A DNA stretch of 36,340 nucleotides, from positions 1-36,340 of the forward strand of contig NZ_QWVS01000024.1 of NCBI RefSeq assembly GCF_003570725.1, given 5' to 3'. Position 1 is the first letter of the stretch. The number at the start of each line of letters is the position of its first letter. Positions 14,008-23,194 of this stretch are shown in pieces. Source of the DNA: Peribacillus asahii. GTDB lineage: Bacteria; Bacillota; Bacilli; Bacillales; DSM-1321. The notes under the pieces are model-generated. The model was given only the letters and a program-made list of their open reading frames with translations. It made no database searches and was not told the DNA's origin. The translations under genes and the position numbers were made by a program.

Positions 14008-15888
14008 ATGGCAAAAAAGCAGTTTAAAGCAGAATCTAAAAGATTATTAGATATGATGATTCACTCCATTTATTCTCAAAAAGAGATCTTTTTACGAGAG
14101 TTGATTTCGAATGCTAGTGATGCAATCGATAAAATTTATTACAAAGCATTAACAGATGATACATTAACGTTTGATAAAGATAGTTACTACATAAAGGTCT
14201 CAGCGGATAAAGAAGCCCGGACATTGACAATCACCGATACTGGAATTGGGATGACCAAAGAAGAACTTGAGCAGCACCTTGGAACCATTGCAAAGAGTGG
14301 CTCCCTTGCTTTTAAAAGTGAAAATGAATTAAAAGATGGTCACGATATTATTGGTCAATTTGGTGTAGGATTTTATTCTGCTTTTATGGTTGCAGATGTT
14401 GTAACGGTTATCAGTAAAGCTTTAGGCAGTGATGAAGCTTATAAATGGGAGTCCGAAGGGGCAGATGGTTACAAAATTGAGCCATGTGAGAAAGAAACCG
14501 TCGGTACAGAGATTATTTTAAAAATTAAACAGAATACCGAAGATGAGAAATACGAGGAATATCTAGAAGAGTACCATTTGAAAGGAATTATTAAGAAGTA
14601 CTCTGATTTTATCCGCTACCCAATTAAAATGGATGTTACTGGCCGAAGATTAAAAGAAGGCAGCGAAGATGAATACGAGGACTATCAAGAAGAACAAACA
14701 ATTAATAGTATGGTTCCTATTTGGCGAAAGAATAAAAATGAACTGACTGCTGAGGATTACGAAAACTTTTATCAAGAAAAACGATACGGCTTTGATAAAC
14801 CAATTAAGCATATCCATGTAAAAGTTGATGGTACGGTAAGATATAATGCGATTTTATTTATCCCTGAAAATATTCCTTTTGATTATTATTCAAAAGAATT
14901 TGAAAAGGGATTGGAGCTATATTCTAACGGCGTGTTAATTATGGAGAAATGTCCAGATTTACTTCCAGACTATTTTAGCTTTGTAAAAGGGATGGTTGAT
15001 TCAGAGGACTTATCGCTTAATATATCCCGGGAAATTTTGCAGCAAGATAAACAATTAAAGTTCATCGCTAAAAATATTAAAACGAAAATTAAGAAGGAAC
15101 TAGAAAGTTTATTAAAACATGACCGTGAAAAATATGAAGCATTTTATCAATCATTTGGCAGACAATTAAAATTTGGTGTGTATAATAATTTTGGACAAGA
15201 AAAAGACGTTTTACAAGATTTATTGATGTTCTACTCATCAAAAGAGAAGAAATTAGTAACGCTGGATGAATACGTATCAAGAATGCCTGAGGATCAAAAG
15301 TATATTTATTATGCAACAGGTGAATCAAACGAACGAATTGAAAAAATGCCGCAAACTGAGCTAGTTGCTGATAAAGGATATGAAATTTTGTACTTTACAG
15401 ATGATGTCGATGAATTTGCGATTAAAATGTTGTTAAACTATAAAGAGAAAGAGTTTAAATCCGTATCCAGCGGTGATTTAGGAATTGAAGAAGAAAATGA
15501 TAATAAGCATGAAGCAGAGGAGAAGGAAAATAAAGAGCTCTTTAACTTGATGAAAGAGGTATTATCGGAAAAAGTAACAGATGTGAAAGTATCTAAACGA
15601 TTAAAAACTCATCCAGTTTGTTTATCAGCTAATGGCGAATTGTCGATTGAAATGGAAAAAGTACTGAACATGATGCCGAATAACCAACAGGTTAAAGCAG
15701 ATAAAATTTTAGAAATTAACGTAAACCATGAGATTTGGCAGTCACTCAAATCAGCCTTCGAACAGGATGATAAAGAAAAGGTTCGATTATATACAAATCT
15801 CTTATATAATCAAGCACTGTTAATAGAAGGTTTACCAATTCAAGATCCGTTAGAATTTACAAATGATTTATGTAAATTAATGGTGTGA
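14008..15888 (+). CDS. htpG: Hsp90 chaperone HtpG
   Basis: A 626-residue bacterial Hsp90, the usual length. The N-terminal GHKL ATPase has [12 protein letters not shown] (31-42), DTGIGMT and [11 protein letters not shown]. The middle domain contains the [14 protein letters not shown] segment ([15 protein letters not shown]), whose Arg contacts ATP. The C-terminal dimerisation domain ends without MEEVD, as in all bacterial forms. It remodels client proteins with DnaK in the cytoplasm. The ATG at 14008 has AAAGGAGA about 10 bp upstream; an in-frame ATG at 13969 would add 13 non-family residues and lacks an SD. The upstream perfect CIRCE predicts HrcA control, unlike B. subtilis htpG, which is HrcA-independent. 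Confidence 0.97.
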   Translation: MAKKQFKAESKRLLDMMIHSIYSQKEIFLRELISNASDAIDKIYYKALTDDTLTFDKDSYYIKVSADKEARTLTITDTGIGMTKEELEQHLGTIAKSGSLAFKSENELKDGHDIIGQFGVGFYSAFMVADVVTVISKALGSDEAYKWESEGADGYKIEPCEKETVGTEIILKIKQNTEDEKYEEYLEEYHLKGIIKKYSDFIRYPIKMDVTGRRLKEGSEDEYEDYQEEQTINSMVPIWRKNKNELTAEDYENFYQEKRYGFDKPIKHIHVKVDGTVRYNAILFIPENIPFDYYSKEFEKGLELYSNGVLIMEKCPDLLPDYFSFVKGMVDSEDLSLNISREILQQDKQLKFIAKNIKTKIKKELESLLKHDREKYEAFYQSFGRQLKFGVYNNFGQEKDVLQDLLMFYSSKEKKLVTLDEYVSRMPEDQKYIYYATGESNERIEKMPQTELVADKGYEILYFTDDVDEFAIKMLLNYKEKEFKSVSSGDLGIEEENDNKHEAEEKENKELFNLMKEVLSEKVTDVKVSKRLKTHPVCLSANGELSIEMEKVLNMMPNNQQVKADKILEINVNHEIWQSLKSAFEQDDKEKVRLYTNLLYNQALLIEGLPIQDPLEFTNDLCKLMV

Positions 15889-15898
15889 TTTATAATCA

Positions 15899-15935
15899 GA
15901 AGAGGCTGTCTATAGGATAGCCTCTTCTTTCTATT
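15899..15935 (+). terminator. htpG: htpG terminator
   Basis: GAAGAGGCTgTC pairs with GAtAGCCTCTTC around a 5-nt loop, followed by TTTCTATTATT. Confidence 0.8.
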
Positions 15936-16079
15936 ATTACAAAATAAAGGGCGCTGATTAATGCAACAATCCTCCTAATTGACCCCCCAGTCAGTTCAAC
16001 TATATTGATTCTTATCGCATCCGCTTTGAAAAAATAAATGCTTCTTTAATTGAAATTCCTTTTTCGTTGATGTTTTGTG

Positions 16080-16127
16080 TTGTAAAAACAAGGGAAAAGG
16101 GGTATATTTAAATGAGAATGATAATCA
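16080..16127 (+). promoter_or_regulatory. Promoter with overlapping Fur box
   Basis: TTGTAA (16080-16085), 17-bp spacer, TATATT (16103-16108). A Fur box follows at once: TGAGAATGATAATCA (16113-16127), matching the 7-1-7 consensus TGATAAT-N-ATTATCA with few changes and covering the start site. This predicts repression by Fur-Fe(II). Confidence 0.8.
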
Positions 16128-16159
16128 TTTTGTGTTTGATTACCAAGGAGTGAACGGAA

Positions 16160-17209
16160 ATGGAACAATTCGAATTATTTGATGTGACGGTAATTGGGGG
16201 AGGACCAGCAGGTCTTTACTCCACTTTTTATAGCGGACTTCGAGAAATGAAAACAAAGTTGATAGAATACCAACCAAAACTAGGTGGGAAAATTCATGTA
16301 TATCCAGAAAAAATGATTTGGGATGTTGGAGGGATTACTCCTGTTCCTGGAGCAAAATTAATAGAGCAACTTGTAGAGCAAGGACTAACGTTTCATCCGG
16401 AAGTTGTGTTAAATGAGAAAGTGGAATCGATTACACGTAATGAAGAAGGGATTTTTGTTTTACATGCTGCATCTGGAAGAAAGCACTTCTCGAAAACGGT
16501 TATTATGGCCATTGGGGGAGGAATTTTAAATCCACAAAGGTTAGAAATAGAAGGCGCTGAACGGTTCGAAGTATCTAATTTAAATTATACAGTAAAGTCT
16601 TTAAAGCGCTTCAAAGATAAGACGGTTATTATTTCAGGAGGCGGAAACTCGGCAATCGATTGGGCCAATGAATTAGAGCCTATTGCAAAAAGGGTGTATT
16701 TAACATATCGAAAGGATGTTTTAGCAGGACATGAAGCGCAGGTCACGCAATTGATGAATAGTTCAGCAGTTTGTTTTTTGAATACGTCTATTACAAAATT
16801 AATTGCTGGTGATAGTCATGGGACTATTGAACGTGTGGAATTAACGAATCATGAAACAGGAGAGGTCGCTTGCTTATCGATTGATGAGGTAATCATTAAT
16901 CATGGCTACGAACTAGATAAAACATTACTTGAAAATAGTGAACTAGATATTAAAGTAGTTGATCAGTACTATATTGAAGGAAATGCGTCCAGCGAAACTT
17001 CAGTGGAGGGACTGTATGCTGCAGGGGATATTTTAAAGCATGATGGAAAAGTACATTTAATAGCGGGGGCTTTCCAAGATGCGGCAAATGCGGTAAATAG
17101 AGCAAAACAATTTATTCAACCTGATGCTAGTCATGTTGGGATGGTTTCTTCACATAATGAAGTGTTTAAAAAGCGAAATCGAGAATTAATTCAAAAAATG
17201 ATGAAGTAG
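16160..17209 (+). CDS. Ferredoxin/flavodoxin-NADP(+) reductase, TrxR-like type (YcgT family)
   Basis: A 349-residue flavoprotein resembling thioredoxin reductase: the FAD site VIGGGPAGLYS is at 11-21, the NADPH site VIISGGGNSAIDWANEL in the middle, and GLYAAGDI near the C-terminus. The redox CxxC of thioredoxin reductase is absent, which defines the bacterial TrxR-like ferredoxin-NADP reductases (B. subtilis YumC and the iron-repressed YcgT). The longer C-terminus stacks on the flavin. It moves electrons between NADPH and ferredoxin or flavodoxin. The start at 16160 follows AAGGAG at 9 bp. The Fur box at its promoter points to YcgT rather than YumC, and to a role in iron limitation such as reductive iron release or replacing ferredoxin-dependent steps (inference). 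Confidence 0.9.
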   Translation: MEQFELFDVTVIGGGPAGLYSTFYSGLREMKTKLIEYQPKLGGKIHVYPEKMIWDVGGITPVPGAKLIEQLVEQGLTFHPEVVLNEKVESITRNEEGIFVLHAASGRKHFSKTVIMAIGGGILNPQRLEIEGAERFEVSNLNYTVKSLKRFKDKTVIISGGGNSAIDWANELEPIAKRVYLTYRKDVLAGHEAQVTQLMNSSAVCFLNTSITKLIAGDSHGTIERVELTNHETGEVACLSIDEVIINHGYELDKTLLENSELDIKVVDQYYIEGNASSETSVEGLYAAGDILKHDGKVHLIAGAFQDAANAVNRAKQFIQPDASHVGMVSSHNEVFKKRNRELIQKMMK

Positions 17210-17226
17210 CATAATAGTGAAATATT

Positions 17227-17290
17227 TAAAAGAGGGATGAAATGTTAATGAAGGAGATTGGTCCGACATTAATGTCTCATCCCTCTTTTA
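17227..17290 (+). terminator. Terminator of the ferredoxin reductase gene
   Basis: A long hairpin: AAAAGAGGGATGA...ATGTTAATG pairs with CATTAATGT...TCATCCCTCTTTT, ending in a T-rich tail. Confidence 0.8.
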
Positions 17291-17362
17291 TGTAAAATAA
17301 ATGGTTTTTATGTAAAAATATACAATCAGTTGTGCTATACTATAGTCGAAAAGGGGGGAGAA

Positions 17363-17851
17363 ATGATGGAAGAAATATTGGTAAAAGCCATTCAAGATGA
17401 ATATCCAGATGATTTTGCTTGGTGTTACGGATGTGGAAGATTAAATAAAGATGGTCATCATTTTCGAACTGGTTGGGAAGGGGAAAATACGTTAACGGTT
17501 TACATACCAAAGCCGGAACATACAGCAATCCCGGGCTTTGTTTATGGAGGCTTGATTGCTTCGTTCATTGATTGTCATGGAACAGGTTCAGCTTCATTAG
17601 CCTTGCACCGTAAAAATGGACATGAACCAGGAGATGGAATCGTACCGCCGCCACGGTTTGTGACGGCTTCATTAAATGTCGAATTTGTAAAACCCACTCC
17701 ACAAAATGTTCCATTAAGAGCAGTTGGGAAAGTGACGGAGATTCATCCGAAGAAATGGAAAGTGGAAACAGAAGTATTTGCAAATGATACACTTTGTGCA
17801 CGCGGAGAAGTGATTGCTGTTGTCATGCCAGCTACTTTCACTCAAAAATAA
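17363..17851 (+). CDS. PaaI-like hotdog-fold thioesterase
   Basis: About 162 residues with a hotdog fold. The helix-adjacent motif GFVYGGLIASFIDCHGTGSA carries the Gly-Gly and Asp-Cys-His catalytic neighbourhood of the PaaI group, and LNVEFVKPTP is the conserved following strand. It likely hydrolyses an acyl-CoA. It has an unusual N-terminal CYGCGRLNKDGHHF (two Cys and a His) typical of a subgroup of this family. ATGs at 17363 and 17366 are both possible; the long GGGGGGAG ends only 2 nt before the first, so 17366 is equally likely. The upstream in-frame ATG at 17330 lies before the SD. It is flanked by terminators and therefore monocistronic. The substrate is unknown. Confidence 0.82.
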   Translation: MMEEILVKAIQDEYPDDFAWCYGCGRLNKDGHHFRTGWEGENTLTVYIPKPEHTAIPGFVYGGLIASFIDCHGTGSASLALHRKNGHEPGDGIVPPPRFVTASLNVEFVKPTPQNVPLRAVGKVTEIHPKKWKVETEVFANDTLCARGEVIAVVMPATFTQK

Positions 17852-17880
17852 AGACTTCGGTAAGCGTTTTCAACCTATAT

Positions 17881-17924
17881 ATAATAAGAACGGCAGAGTG
17901 CATGCACCCTGCCGTTCTTATTAT
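17881..17924. terminator. Strong bidirectional terminator
   Basis: ATAATAAGAACGGCAG pairs with CTGCCGTTCTTATTAT, with an inner GTGCATGCAC palindrome. It serves the thioesterase on plus and the ABC operon on minus. Confidence 0.88.
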
Positions 17925-17942
17925 ATGAAAAAGTATCAATCC

Positions 17943-18689
17943 TTACTTTAAGTTGCGATTTAAGAATGCCTTTGTTCGTTCAAATTGCGGATTATTAAAT
18001 AAATCTTCTGGATGTCCAGATTCGATAATTTCTCCATTATCCATGAACATGACTCGATTGGCTACTTCCTTGGCAAAGCCCATTTCATGTGTTACGACAA
18101 TCATCGTCATTTGTTCTTCCGCAAGGTCCTTCATAACCTGTAAAACTTCCCCTGTTAATTCTGGATCCAAAGCGGAGGTAGGCTCGTCAAACAGTAAAAT
18201 TTCAGGATTCATCATCAGTGCTCGGGCAATTGCCACGCGTTGCTTTTGTCCGCCGGATAGATTGGCTGGATACGCTGTTGCTCGATCAGATAGTCCAATT
18301 TTCTTGAGGAGCTCAGCGCTTCGTTGTTGAATGGCCGATATGGATTCTGTTTTTAACATTTTAGGCGCAATTTCTAAATTTTCTTTTACCGTAAGATGCG
18401 GGAAGAGATTGAAATGCTGAAAGACCATACCCATTTTGGAAGTGATTTTTTTAACTTCCTGTGCTTTTGAATAAACGCCGTCTTTCACTAAATAGTCGCC
18501 TGTTACACGAACGCTGCCGCCGTTAATTTCTTCAAGATGAATGAGACTGCGGAGCATCGTACTTTTACCAGAACCAGAGGGACCGATTACAGCCACTACA
18601 TCATTTTTATTTACATCAAAAGTAATCTGTTTGAGTACATCTAATTTGCCGTATGATTTTTTGAGATTGGATACTTCAATGATAGCCAT
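17943..18689 (-). CDS. Polar amino acid ABC transporter, ATP-binding protein
   Basis: A 248-residue ABC ATPase of the GlnQ/ArtP/TcyC class. It shows Walker [10 protein letters not shown], the Q-loop region [14 protein letters not shown], signature [15 protein letters not shown], Walker [14 protein letters not shown], and the H-loop VVTHEMGFA. MVFQxFNLFPHxTxxEN is the amino-acid-importer fingerprint. The ATG at 18689 is chosen because GGAG lies 8 nt upstream; the in-frame GTG at 18698 sits inside that SD. It is the last gene of the binding protein-permease-ATPase operon, 15 bp after the permease. The substrate (cystine, glutamine, arginine or other) cannot be fixed from sequence. Confidence 0.93.
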   Translation of the reverse strand: MAIIEVSNLKKSYGKLDVLKQITFDVNKNDVVAVIGPSGSGKSTMLRSLIHLEEINGGSVRVTGDYLVKDGVYSKAQEVKKITSKMGMVFQHFNLFPHLTVKENLEIAPKMLKTESISAIQQRSAELLKKIGLSDRATAYPANLSGGQKQRVAIARALMMNPEILLFDEPTSALDPELTGEVLQVMKDLAEEQMTMIVVTHEMGFAKEVANRVMFMDNGEIIESGHPEDLFNNPQFERTKAFLNRNLK

Positions 18690-18704
18690 ATTCGCCACTC
18701 CTTT

Positions 18705-19361
18705 TTATTCGAATTTGAATCGTTTTTCGAGCCATTTAAAGAACATTGTTAAGACGAGTGTAATTAAGAGATAGATTATACCCGCGATAAAGAATGGCAC
18801 GATTGTAAAGTCGCGGTTTACAGCAGTCTGAGCAAAGTGTAATAATTCCGGTACGGCAACAGCATAAAGAAGAGCTGTATCCTTAACTAGCGTAATCGAT
18901 TCATTCGAAACAGAAGGAAGGGCGATACGGAACATTTGCGGTAAGATAATCCGTGTCGTCGTTTGCCATTTATTTAAACCGAGTACTTTAGCAGCTTCAT
19001 ACTGGCCTTTATCAATAGAAAGAAGGCCGCCGCGGAAGATTTCAGCAAAATATGCTGCATAGTTTAAAATAAAACCTAAACAAGCCGCAACGAAGCGGTC
19101 CAAAATTAGATATTCCCCAATTACAGGAATAAGCGGCAGACCAAAGCAAATTAACAATAATTGCAGTAACAGCGGTGTACCGCGCATTAAGTAAATGTAG
19201 GTTTGGGCAAGCCAGGATAATGGTTTAAAACGGCTATTTACAGCTAATGTGAGTAGAAAGCCTAGCGGAATGGAGACAGCGATAGCGATTAAAAATAAGA
19301 GAATCGTCATCTTTGCCCCTTCCAGCATAGGCATAATCATTGTATTGAAATAATCGGCCAT
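18705..19361 (-). CDS. Polar amino acid ABC transporter, permease protein
   Basis: A 218-residue permease of the HisM/GlnP family with about five helices. The EAA loop is EAAKVLGLNKWQTTTRIILPQ, where the ATPase docks, and the N-terminal TMIMPMLEGAKMTI and YIYLMRGTPLLLQL stretches are family hallmarks. The ATG at 19361 follows GGAGGA; an in-frame TTG at 19382 precedes that SD. It lies between the binding-protein gene and the ATPase gene. A stem-loop in the 72-bp gap upstream probably lowers its expression relative to the binding protein. Confidence 0.92.
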   Translation of the reverse strand: MADYFNTMIMPMLEGAKMTILLFLIAIAVSIPLGFLLTLAVNSRFKPLSWLAQTYIYLMRGTPLLLQLLLICFGLPLIPVIGEYLILDRFVAACLGFILNYAAYFAEIFRGGLLSIDKGQYEAAKVLGLNKWQTTTRIILPQMFRIALPSVSNESITLVKDTALLYAVAVPELLHFAQTAVNRDFTIVPFFIAGIIYLLITLVLTMFFKWLEKRFKFE

Positions 19362-19380
19362 GAAAGGATTCCTCCAAAAC

Positions 19381-19411
19381 AAAACAGGGTTTCCAAAGGA
19401 AATCCTGTTTT
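19381..19411 (-). terminator. Leaky terminator-like hairpin inside the ABC operon
   Basis: Minus strand: AAAACAGGaTTTCC pairs with GGAAAcCCTGTTTT around a 3-nt loop with one mismatch, followed by GTTTTG and then the permease SD. It is placed to allow partial read-through and to protect the upstream mRNA end. Confidence 0.55.
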
Positions 19412-19433
19412 TGTCATAATTTGTTCAATCTGT

Positions 19434-20228
19434 TTACTTTAATACTTTATCTTCGCCAAACCACTTTTCTGAAATTTTAGCAGCTGTACCATCTTCATTC
19501 ATCTCATCAAGTGCTTTTTGAAGCTTTTCTAGCAATTCTTCATTTCCTTTTTTAACCCCTACACCGTATTCTTCTGGTGCAAGAGATTCGTCAAGGACTT
19601 TAAATGTGTCTTTTTGTTTAGACATATAATAATCAATAACAACTTCATCGATAACGACAGCGTCTACACGACCTGATTTTAAGTCATTTAGTGCAAGTAT
19701 GTTATCTTTAAACTCTGTTACCGTTTTGATTTTAGATTTAATTGGATTGGCATCTAACGCATCAGCTGCAGAAGAAAGAGCTTGAACACCAACAATTTTT
19801 CCCGATAAATCATTAAGTGTTTTCAGTTTTGAGTCAGCTAAAGTTACAACAACCTGTGCATTTTTTAAGTACGGTTTTGTGAAAAGAACTTTTGCTTTAC
19901 GCTCTTCTGTAATCGTATATCCGTTCCAAATCAAATCAATTCTGTTACTGTTTAGTTCCGATTCTTTTGTTGTCCAATCAATTGGTTGGAACGTTACGTC
20001 CATGCCCATTTTTTCAGCAGCAGCTTTGGCGTAATCAATGTCAAAACCAACGATTTCATTATTCTTATCTCGGAAGCCCATTGGAGCAAATTGATCGTCA
20101 ATCCCGATAACTAAAGTATCTTTTTGATCTTTAGCTTGATCTGTTCCTTTATCCTCTGCTTTACCGCAAGCTGCAAGGATGGAGAACATAGCTACTAAAG
20201 TCAAAATCATAGTTGCTATACGTTTCAT
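19434..20228 (-). CDS. Polar amino acid ABC transporter, substrate-binding lipoprotein
   Basis: A 264-residue family-3 extracellular solute-binding protein. The lipoprotein signal peptide is MKRIATMILTLVAMFSILAAC with lipobox LAAC (Cys21), so it is membrane-anchored outside the cell. The mature part has GIDDQFAPMGFRDKNNEIVGFDID, the family-3 signature start, then DLIWNGYTITEERK and GVQALSSAAD. IDEVVIDYYM lines the cleft. The C-terminal LDEMNEDGTAAKISEKWFG is the usual end. It captures a polar amino acid for the two downstream genes. Family-3 members cannot be assigned a ligand by eye. The minus-strand gene follows speG by 106 bp without a clear terminator, so some read-through is possible. 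Confidence 0.92.
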   Translation of the reverse strand: MKRIATMILTLVAMFSILAACGKAEDKGTDQAKDQKDTLVIGIDDQFAPMGFRDKNNEIVGFDIDYAKAAAEKMGMDVTFQPIDWTTKESELNSNRIDLIWNGYTITEERKAKVLFTKPYLKNAQVVVTLADSKLKTLNDLSGKIVGVQALSSAADALDANPIKSKIKTVTEFKDNILALNDLKSGRVDAVVIDEVVIDYYMSKQKDTFKVLDESLAPEEYGVGVKKGNEELLEKLQKALDEMNEDGTAAKISEKWFGEDKVLK

Positions 20229-20334
20229 CTTGAAGAAATTCCCCTTTGTCTACGTTATAATATTCCTTTAGTACGTTACCATATTATTATGATAACATAA
20301 CTTTAAGGGGAGCAGTACCCATAATATTATGTTC

Positions 20335-20877
20335 TTAATTTTGGGAATCTTCCCTCTCTTTCATTTCAATATATTGTTCTTGGAAGATGCACATTCTTAA
20401 TGCATCATGGTATTTACCACCAACAAAGAATTCATCTTGTAGTTCGCCTTCTATTTGAAAGCCGGCCTTTTGGTAAACATGAATAGCTATTTCATTCGTT
20501 TTATCAACAATTAAATATAGCTTATGTAAATTTAAAATAAAAAACGCATAATTCATCGCTAAACGAGTAGCAATTAATGAATATCCACAACCTTGGTATT
20601 TCGGATCAATAATAATCTGAAATTCAGCTCTGCGGTGGATGTAATCAATTTCTACTAGCTCGACTAGACCGAGAATATCCGTTCCTTGTTGAAGGATAAA
20701 GCGGCGTTCCCCTTGATTATGGATGTGTTTATCGAATAAGTCCTGTAATTCAACAAAGGCTTCATACGGTTCCTCAAACCAATAAGACATAATTTTAGCA
20801 TTATTATTCAGCTTATGGACAAATTTCAAATCTTCTCTTTCTAATGGTCTTAATCGCACTTCCTCGTGATTAGTCAT
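20335..20877 (-). CDS. speG: Spermidine N1-acetyltransferase SpeG
   Basis: A 180-residue GNAT enzyme. [37 protein letters not shown] and [16 protein letters not shown] match E. coli SpeG closely. The acetyl-CoA site has QGCGYS at 95-100 in place of the QGxGxA/R consensus, so the loop is slightly divergent. The catalytic-type Tyr135 is present (HVYQKAGF). It acetylates spermidine or spermine and lowers polyamine toxicity. In the dodecameric SpeG enzymes the N-terminal acidic residues form an allosteric polyamine site, which these residues resemble. ATG at 20877 with GGAGGGG upstream. It lies upstream of the amino acid ABC operon on the same strand, without a clear functional link. Confidence 0.9.
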   Translation of the reverse strand: MTNHEEVRLRPLEREDLKFVHKLNNNAKIMSYWFEEPYEAFVELQDLFDKHIHNQGERRFILQQGTDILGLVELVEIDYIHRRAEFQIIIDPKYQGCGYSLIATRLAMNYAFFILNLHKLYLIVDKTNEIAIHVYQKAGFQIEGELQDEFFVGGKYHDALRMCIFQEQYIEMKEREDSQN

Positions 20878-21185
20878 TGTTTATCCCCTCCAATGTACGC
20901 ATAGTTCTTATCGAATAAATCTTGTATATAGTGCTCTTTTAGTATTCATTTTTTCTTAATTATCATGCTTATAGTACAAGGGTTATATAGGTGTATGGAA
21001 TAATTTTACTACCAAAGAAAAAGGGTTGCAAATATTGATACATTAAACAATAGGAAGCAGTCTCGCTAAAAACTATATAGGTTCAATTTATTAAACCGAT
21101 AGAAAAATGTTTATTTGAATACGCTGTGGATTTTTAGCTCCTGCTTGTGTAACAGATGTCAGAAAATCAAATGGGCTTTATATAG
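20878..21185. other. Intergenic region, nothing recognised
   Basis: About 300 bp upstream of speG and downstream of the MscS gene. Frames are short and AT-rich; I see no RNA motif or strong promoter pair. Confidence 0.4.
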
Positions 21186-21222
21186 AATAAACGGGCCCAA
21201 TAATAAATAGGGCCTGTTTATT
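21186..21222 (-). terminator. Hairpin overlapping the MscS stop codon
   Basis: AATAAACgGGCCC pairs with GGGCCtGTTTATT. It is strong in pairing but has only a weak T tail on the minus strand. The stem includes bases of the channel gene's stop codon. Confidence 0.5.
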
Positions 21223-22303
21223 ACGAGTTTGATACTTGACTTGTCTGTGCCGTTTTATCTTGTTCCACAATAATCGTACTAGTAGGGAAGGCAAGGGATA
21301 CATGTTCTTCTTCAAGAATTTCCATAATGGCATAGTTGATGTCTTCTTTTACTGTTAAATAGTCTGCGAGTTGTGTCGAATTCGTAAAGAAGTTAATGTA
21401 AATCATAAGGCCGCTTATATGTAGCTGCTCCAACTTAACTAAAATAGTTTCTTGGTGAACACCTGGATGATTACGTAATTCAAATTCTATTTTTTCTAAC
21501 ACATTTTTTACTTTATGTCTTGGAGTATCGTATTTCAACTCAGGTCTAAAGGTAACACTTCTTTTTCCCATCTTGCTCCAGTTGGTAATAACTTCATTGG
21601 ATAGTGCTGCATTTGGTACGGTTACTACAGCTTGGGAGAACGCTCTTATAGAAGTACTTCGAAAGGTGATATCTTCAACAATTCCTTCTACACTTGCTGT
21701 TTGAATCCAATCCCCGATTGAAAAAGGTTTTTCGATAATAATGACAATCCCGCCGAAGAAATTGGCAATAGCGTCTTTTGCAGCTAAGGCAAAAGCAAGA
21801 CCGCCCAGTCCTAATCCTGCTACAAAGCCGTTTACGTCATAATTAAACTCTTGGGCAATAATACTGAAACTAATTGCGATAATGATAAAACGTAAACCCT
21901 TTGATAAAAATGGGATAAGGATTTGGTCCATATTAATATCAAAACGGTCTCTTATCTTTTCAAATAAAACTGATGAAGCAGAAGCCATATTATATAATCC
22001 CCAGCTAATAATAAAAATTATGCTGGCACGAAAGAACTTCAAGAACAATGGATCTTTTTGATCTAAATAAGGGAAGTAACAAAGTGCTACATATACACCA
22101 ACTATGATGAATAACCAACGAATCGGCTGTTCGAAGGAATTAAAAACATGTGTAAAGAAATTGGTCGGAGATTTTTTGCTGATTTTTAAAATAAATTTAA
22201 AGATATATGCAGTAAATATCTTTCTTAGCAACAAAAATAAGAGTAGAATCCCGATGGAAATCCCAAGGTTCGTTAATTTGTCGATATCATAATTTAAGGC
22301 CAT
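21221..22303 (-). CDS. MscS-family mechanosensitive channel (YhdY-like)
   Basis: A 360-residue small-conductance mechanosensitive channel. Four or five helices precede the pore helix TM3, NGFVAGLGLGGLAFALAAKDAIANFFGGIVII, whose Gly/Ala packing and following IEKPFSIGDWI start of the beta domain are diagnostic. VEDITFRSTSIRAF and VTVPNAALSNEVITNWS form the beta domain, and an alpha/beta vestibule and short polar tail complete it. It opens under membrane tension to release solutes after osmotic downshock. The N-terminus MALNYDIDKLTNLGISIGIL and the overall size fit B. subtilis YhdY better than YkuT. ATG at 22303 with GAGGAGA upstream. It is divergent from the DUF305 gene. Confidence 0.9.
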   Translation of the reverse strand: MALNYDIDKLTNLGISIGILLLFLLLRKIFTAYIFKFILKISKKSPTNFFTHVFNSFEQPIRWLFIIVGVYVALCYFPYLDQKDPLFLKFFRASIIFIISWGLYNMASASSVLFEKIRDRFDINMDQILIPFLSKGLRFIIIAISFSIIAQEFNYDVNGFVAGLGLGGLAFALAAKDAIANFFGGIVIIIEKPFSIGDWIQTASVEGIVEDITFRSTSIRAFSQAVVTVPNAALSNEVITNWSKMGKRSVTFRPELKYDTPRHKVKNVLEKIEFELRNHPGVHQETILVKLEQLHISGLMIYINFFTNSTQLADYLTVKEDINYAIMEILEEEHVSLAFPTSTIIVEQDKTAQTSQVSNS

Positions 22304-22522
22304 ATTACTTTCTCCTCTACATTGAATCGCTTCTTTGTTCTTTCATTAATATAAAATCGTATCGTTTGGGGGGAATAATTTTAATCTATTCCTATCTCAG
22401 GCTTTTCACACGTGTAAAATTTGTACAAGTAACAGCGGTGTGTTTCCTTTTGGGTTTTGCTCAGTATAAGCCCAATCTTTTTCTTCCATAATAAAATCGA
22501 GTTAATGATGAGGGGGGCTTAG

Positions 22523-23149
22523 ATGAGGGGCTTGACTAAGCGTTTATGGATTGGACTTATAGTTTGGATTGCATTAATGGATAGTGTTGATGCAAAAATG
22601 AGTCCAAAGGAAGAAGCGTATTTCGATTATTATCGTATTGCCTTACAAATGATGAAAACGAAGGTAGAGGATGTTCCGAACACTGGTGATGTAACACTTG
22701 ATTTCTTGTATGAAATGATTCCGCTTCATGAAGCGTCCATTGCTATGTGTGAAAATATCATGAGGTTTAGTGATCATTCCGAAGTGAAACAGATTGCCAA
22801 AAGGATAGTTCATAATGAACTTATTGAATTAGATAAAATGAAGGTACTTTTAGAGGAAACGAAAGAACATCCCCATATAGAGTTAGAAAAGGAAGAAGCT
22901 TATTTGGAAGTATATAAAGATTCGTTTCAACAAATGGTTGATAAAATGGAAAGAGCTAAGACGAAAGGGGATATTAACCAACATTTTTTAGAAGAAATGA
23001 TTTCGCTTCATGAAGGAGCGGTTGAAATGGAGATTACAATTTTGCAATTTACCAACAATAGGGAATTGAGACGGATTGCACGAACGATGCTTGTTGGTCA
23101 AAAGACACAGCTTATACAGATGCAAAGAGTAATGAAGATGATTGAGTGA
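22523..23149 (+). CDS. Secreted protein with two DUF305-like ferritin-fold repeats
   Basis: A 208-residue protein with a signal peptide (RGLTKRLWIGLIVWIALMDS, cleavage near VDA-KM). Two homologous halves follow. Each starts with an acidic-aromatic helix (EEAYFDYYRIALQMM; EEAYLEVYKDSFQQM). Each then has FLYEMIPLHEASIAM or FLEEMISLHEGAVEM and an RFSDHSEVKQIAKRIV or QFTNNRELRRIARTML helix. The EM-x-x-x-HE pattern is that of DUF305, a helical-bundle family often linked to copper or other metals. Known DUF305 proteins often have a second His (MIPHHxxA), replaced here by Leu or Ser, so metal binding is uncertain. ATG at 22523 with a GGGGGG-type SD. Function unknown. Confidence 0.75.
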   Translation: MRGLTKRLWIGLIVWIALMDSVDAKMSPKEEAYFDYYRIALQMMKTKVEDVPNTGDVTLDFLYEMIPLHEASIAMCENIMRFSDHSEVKQIAKRIVHNELIELDKMKVLLEETKEHPHIELEKEEAYLEVYKDSFQQMVDKMERAKTKGDINQHFLEEMISLHEGAVEMEITILQFTNNRELRRIARTMLVGQKTQLIQMQRVMKMIE

Positions 23150-23194
23150 TATAGAATGGTGTTCCATAAAAAATAGACAATAAAGGCAATGGCT

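Noticed and set aside
17340..17801. Minus-strand frames opposite the thioesterase gene
   Set aside because: Antisense shadows of a well-conserved gene, without SD or recognisable domains.
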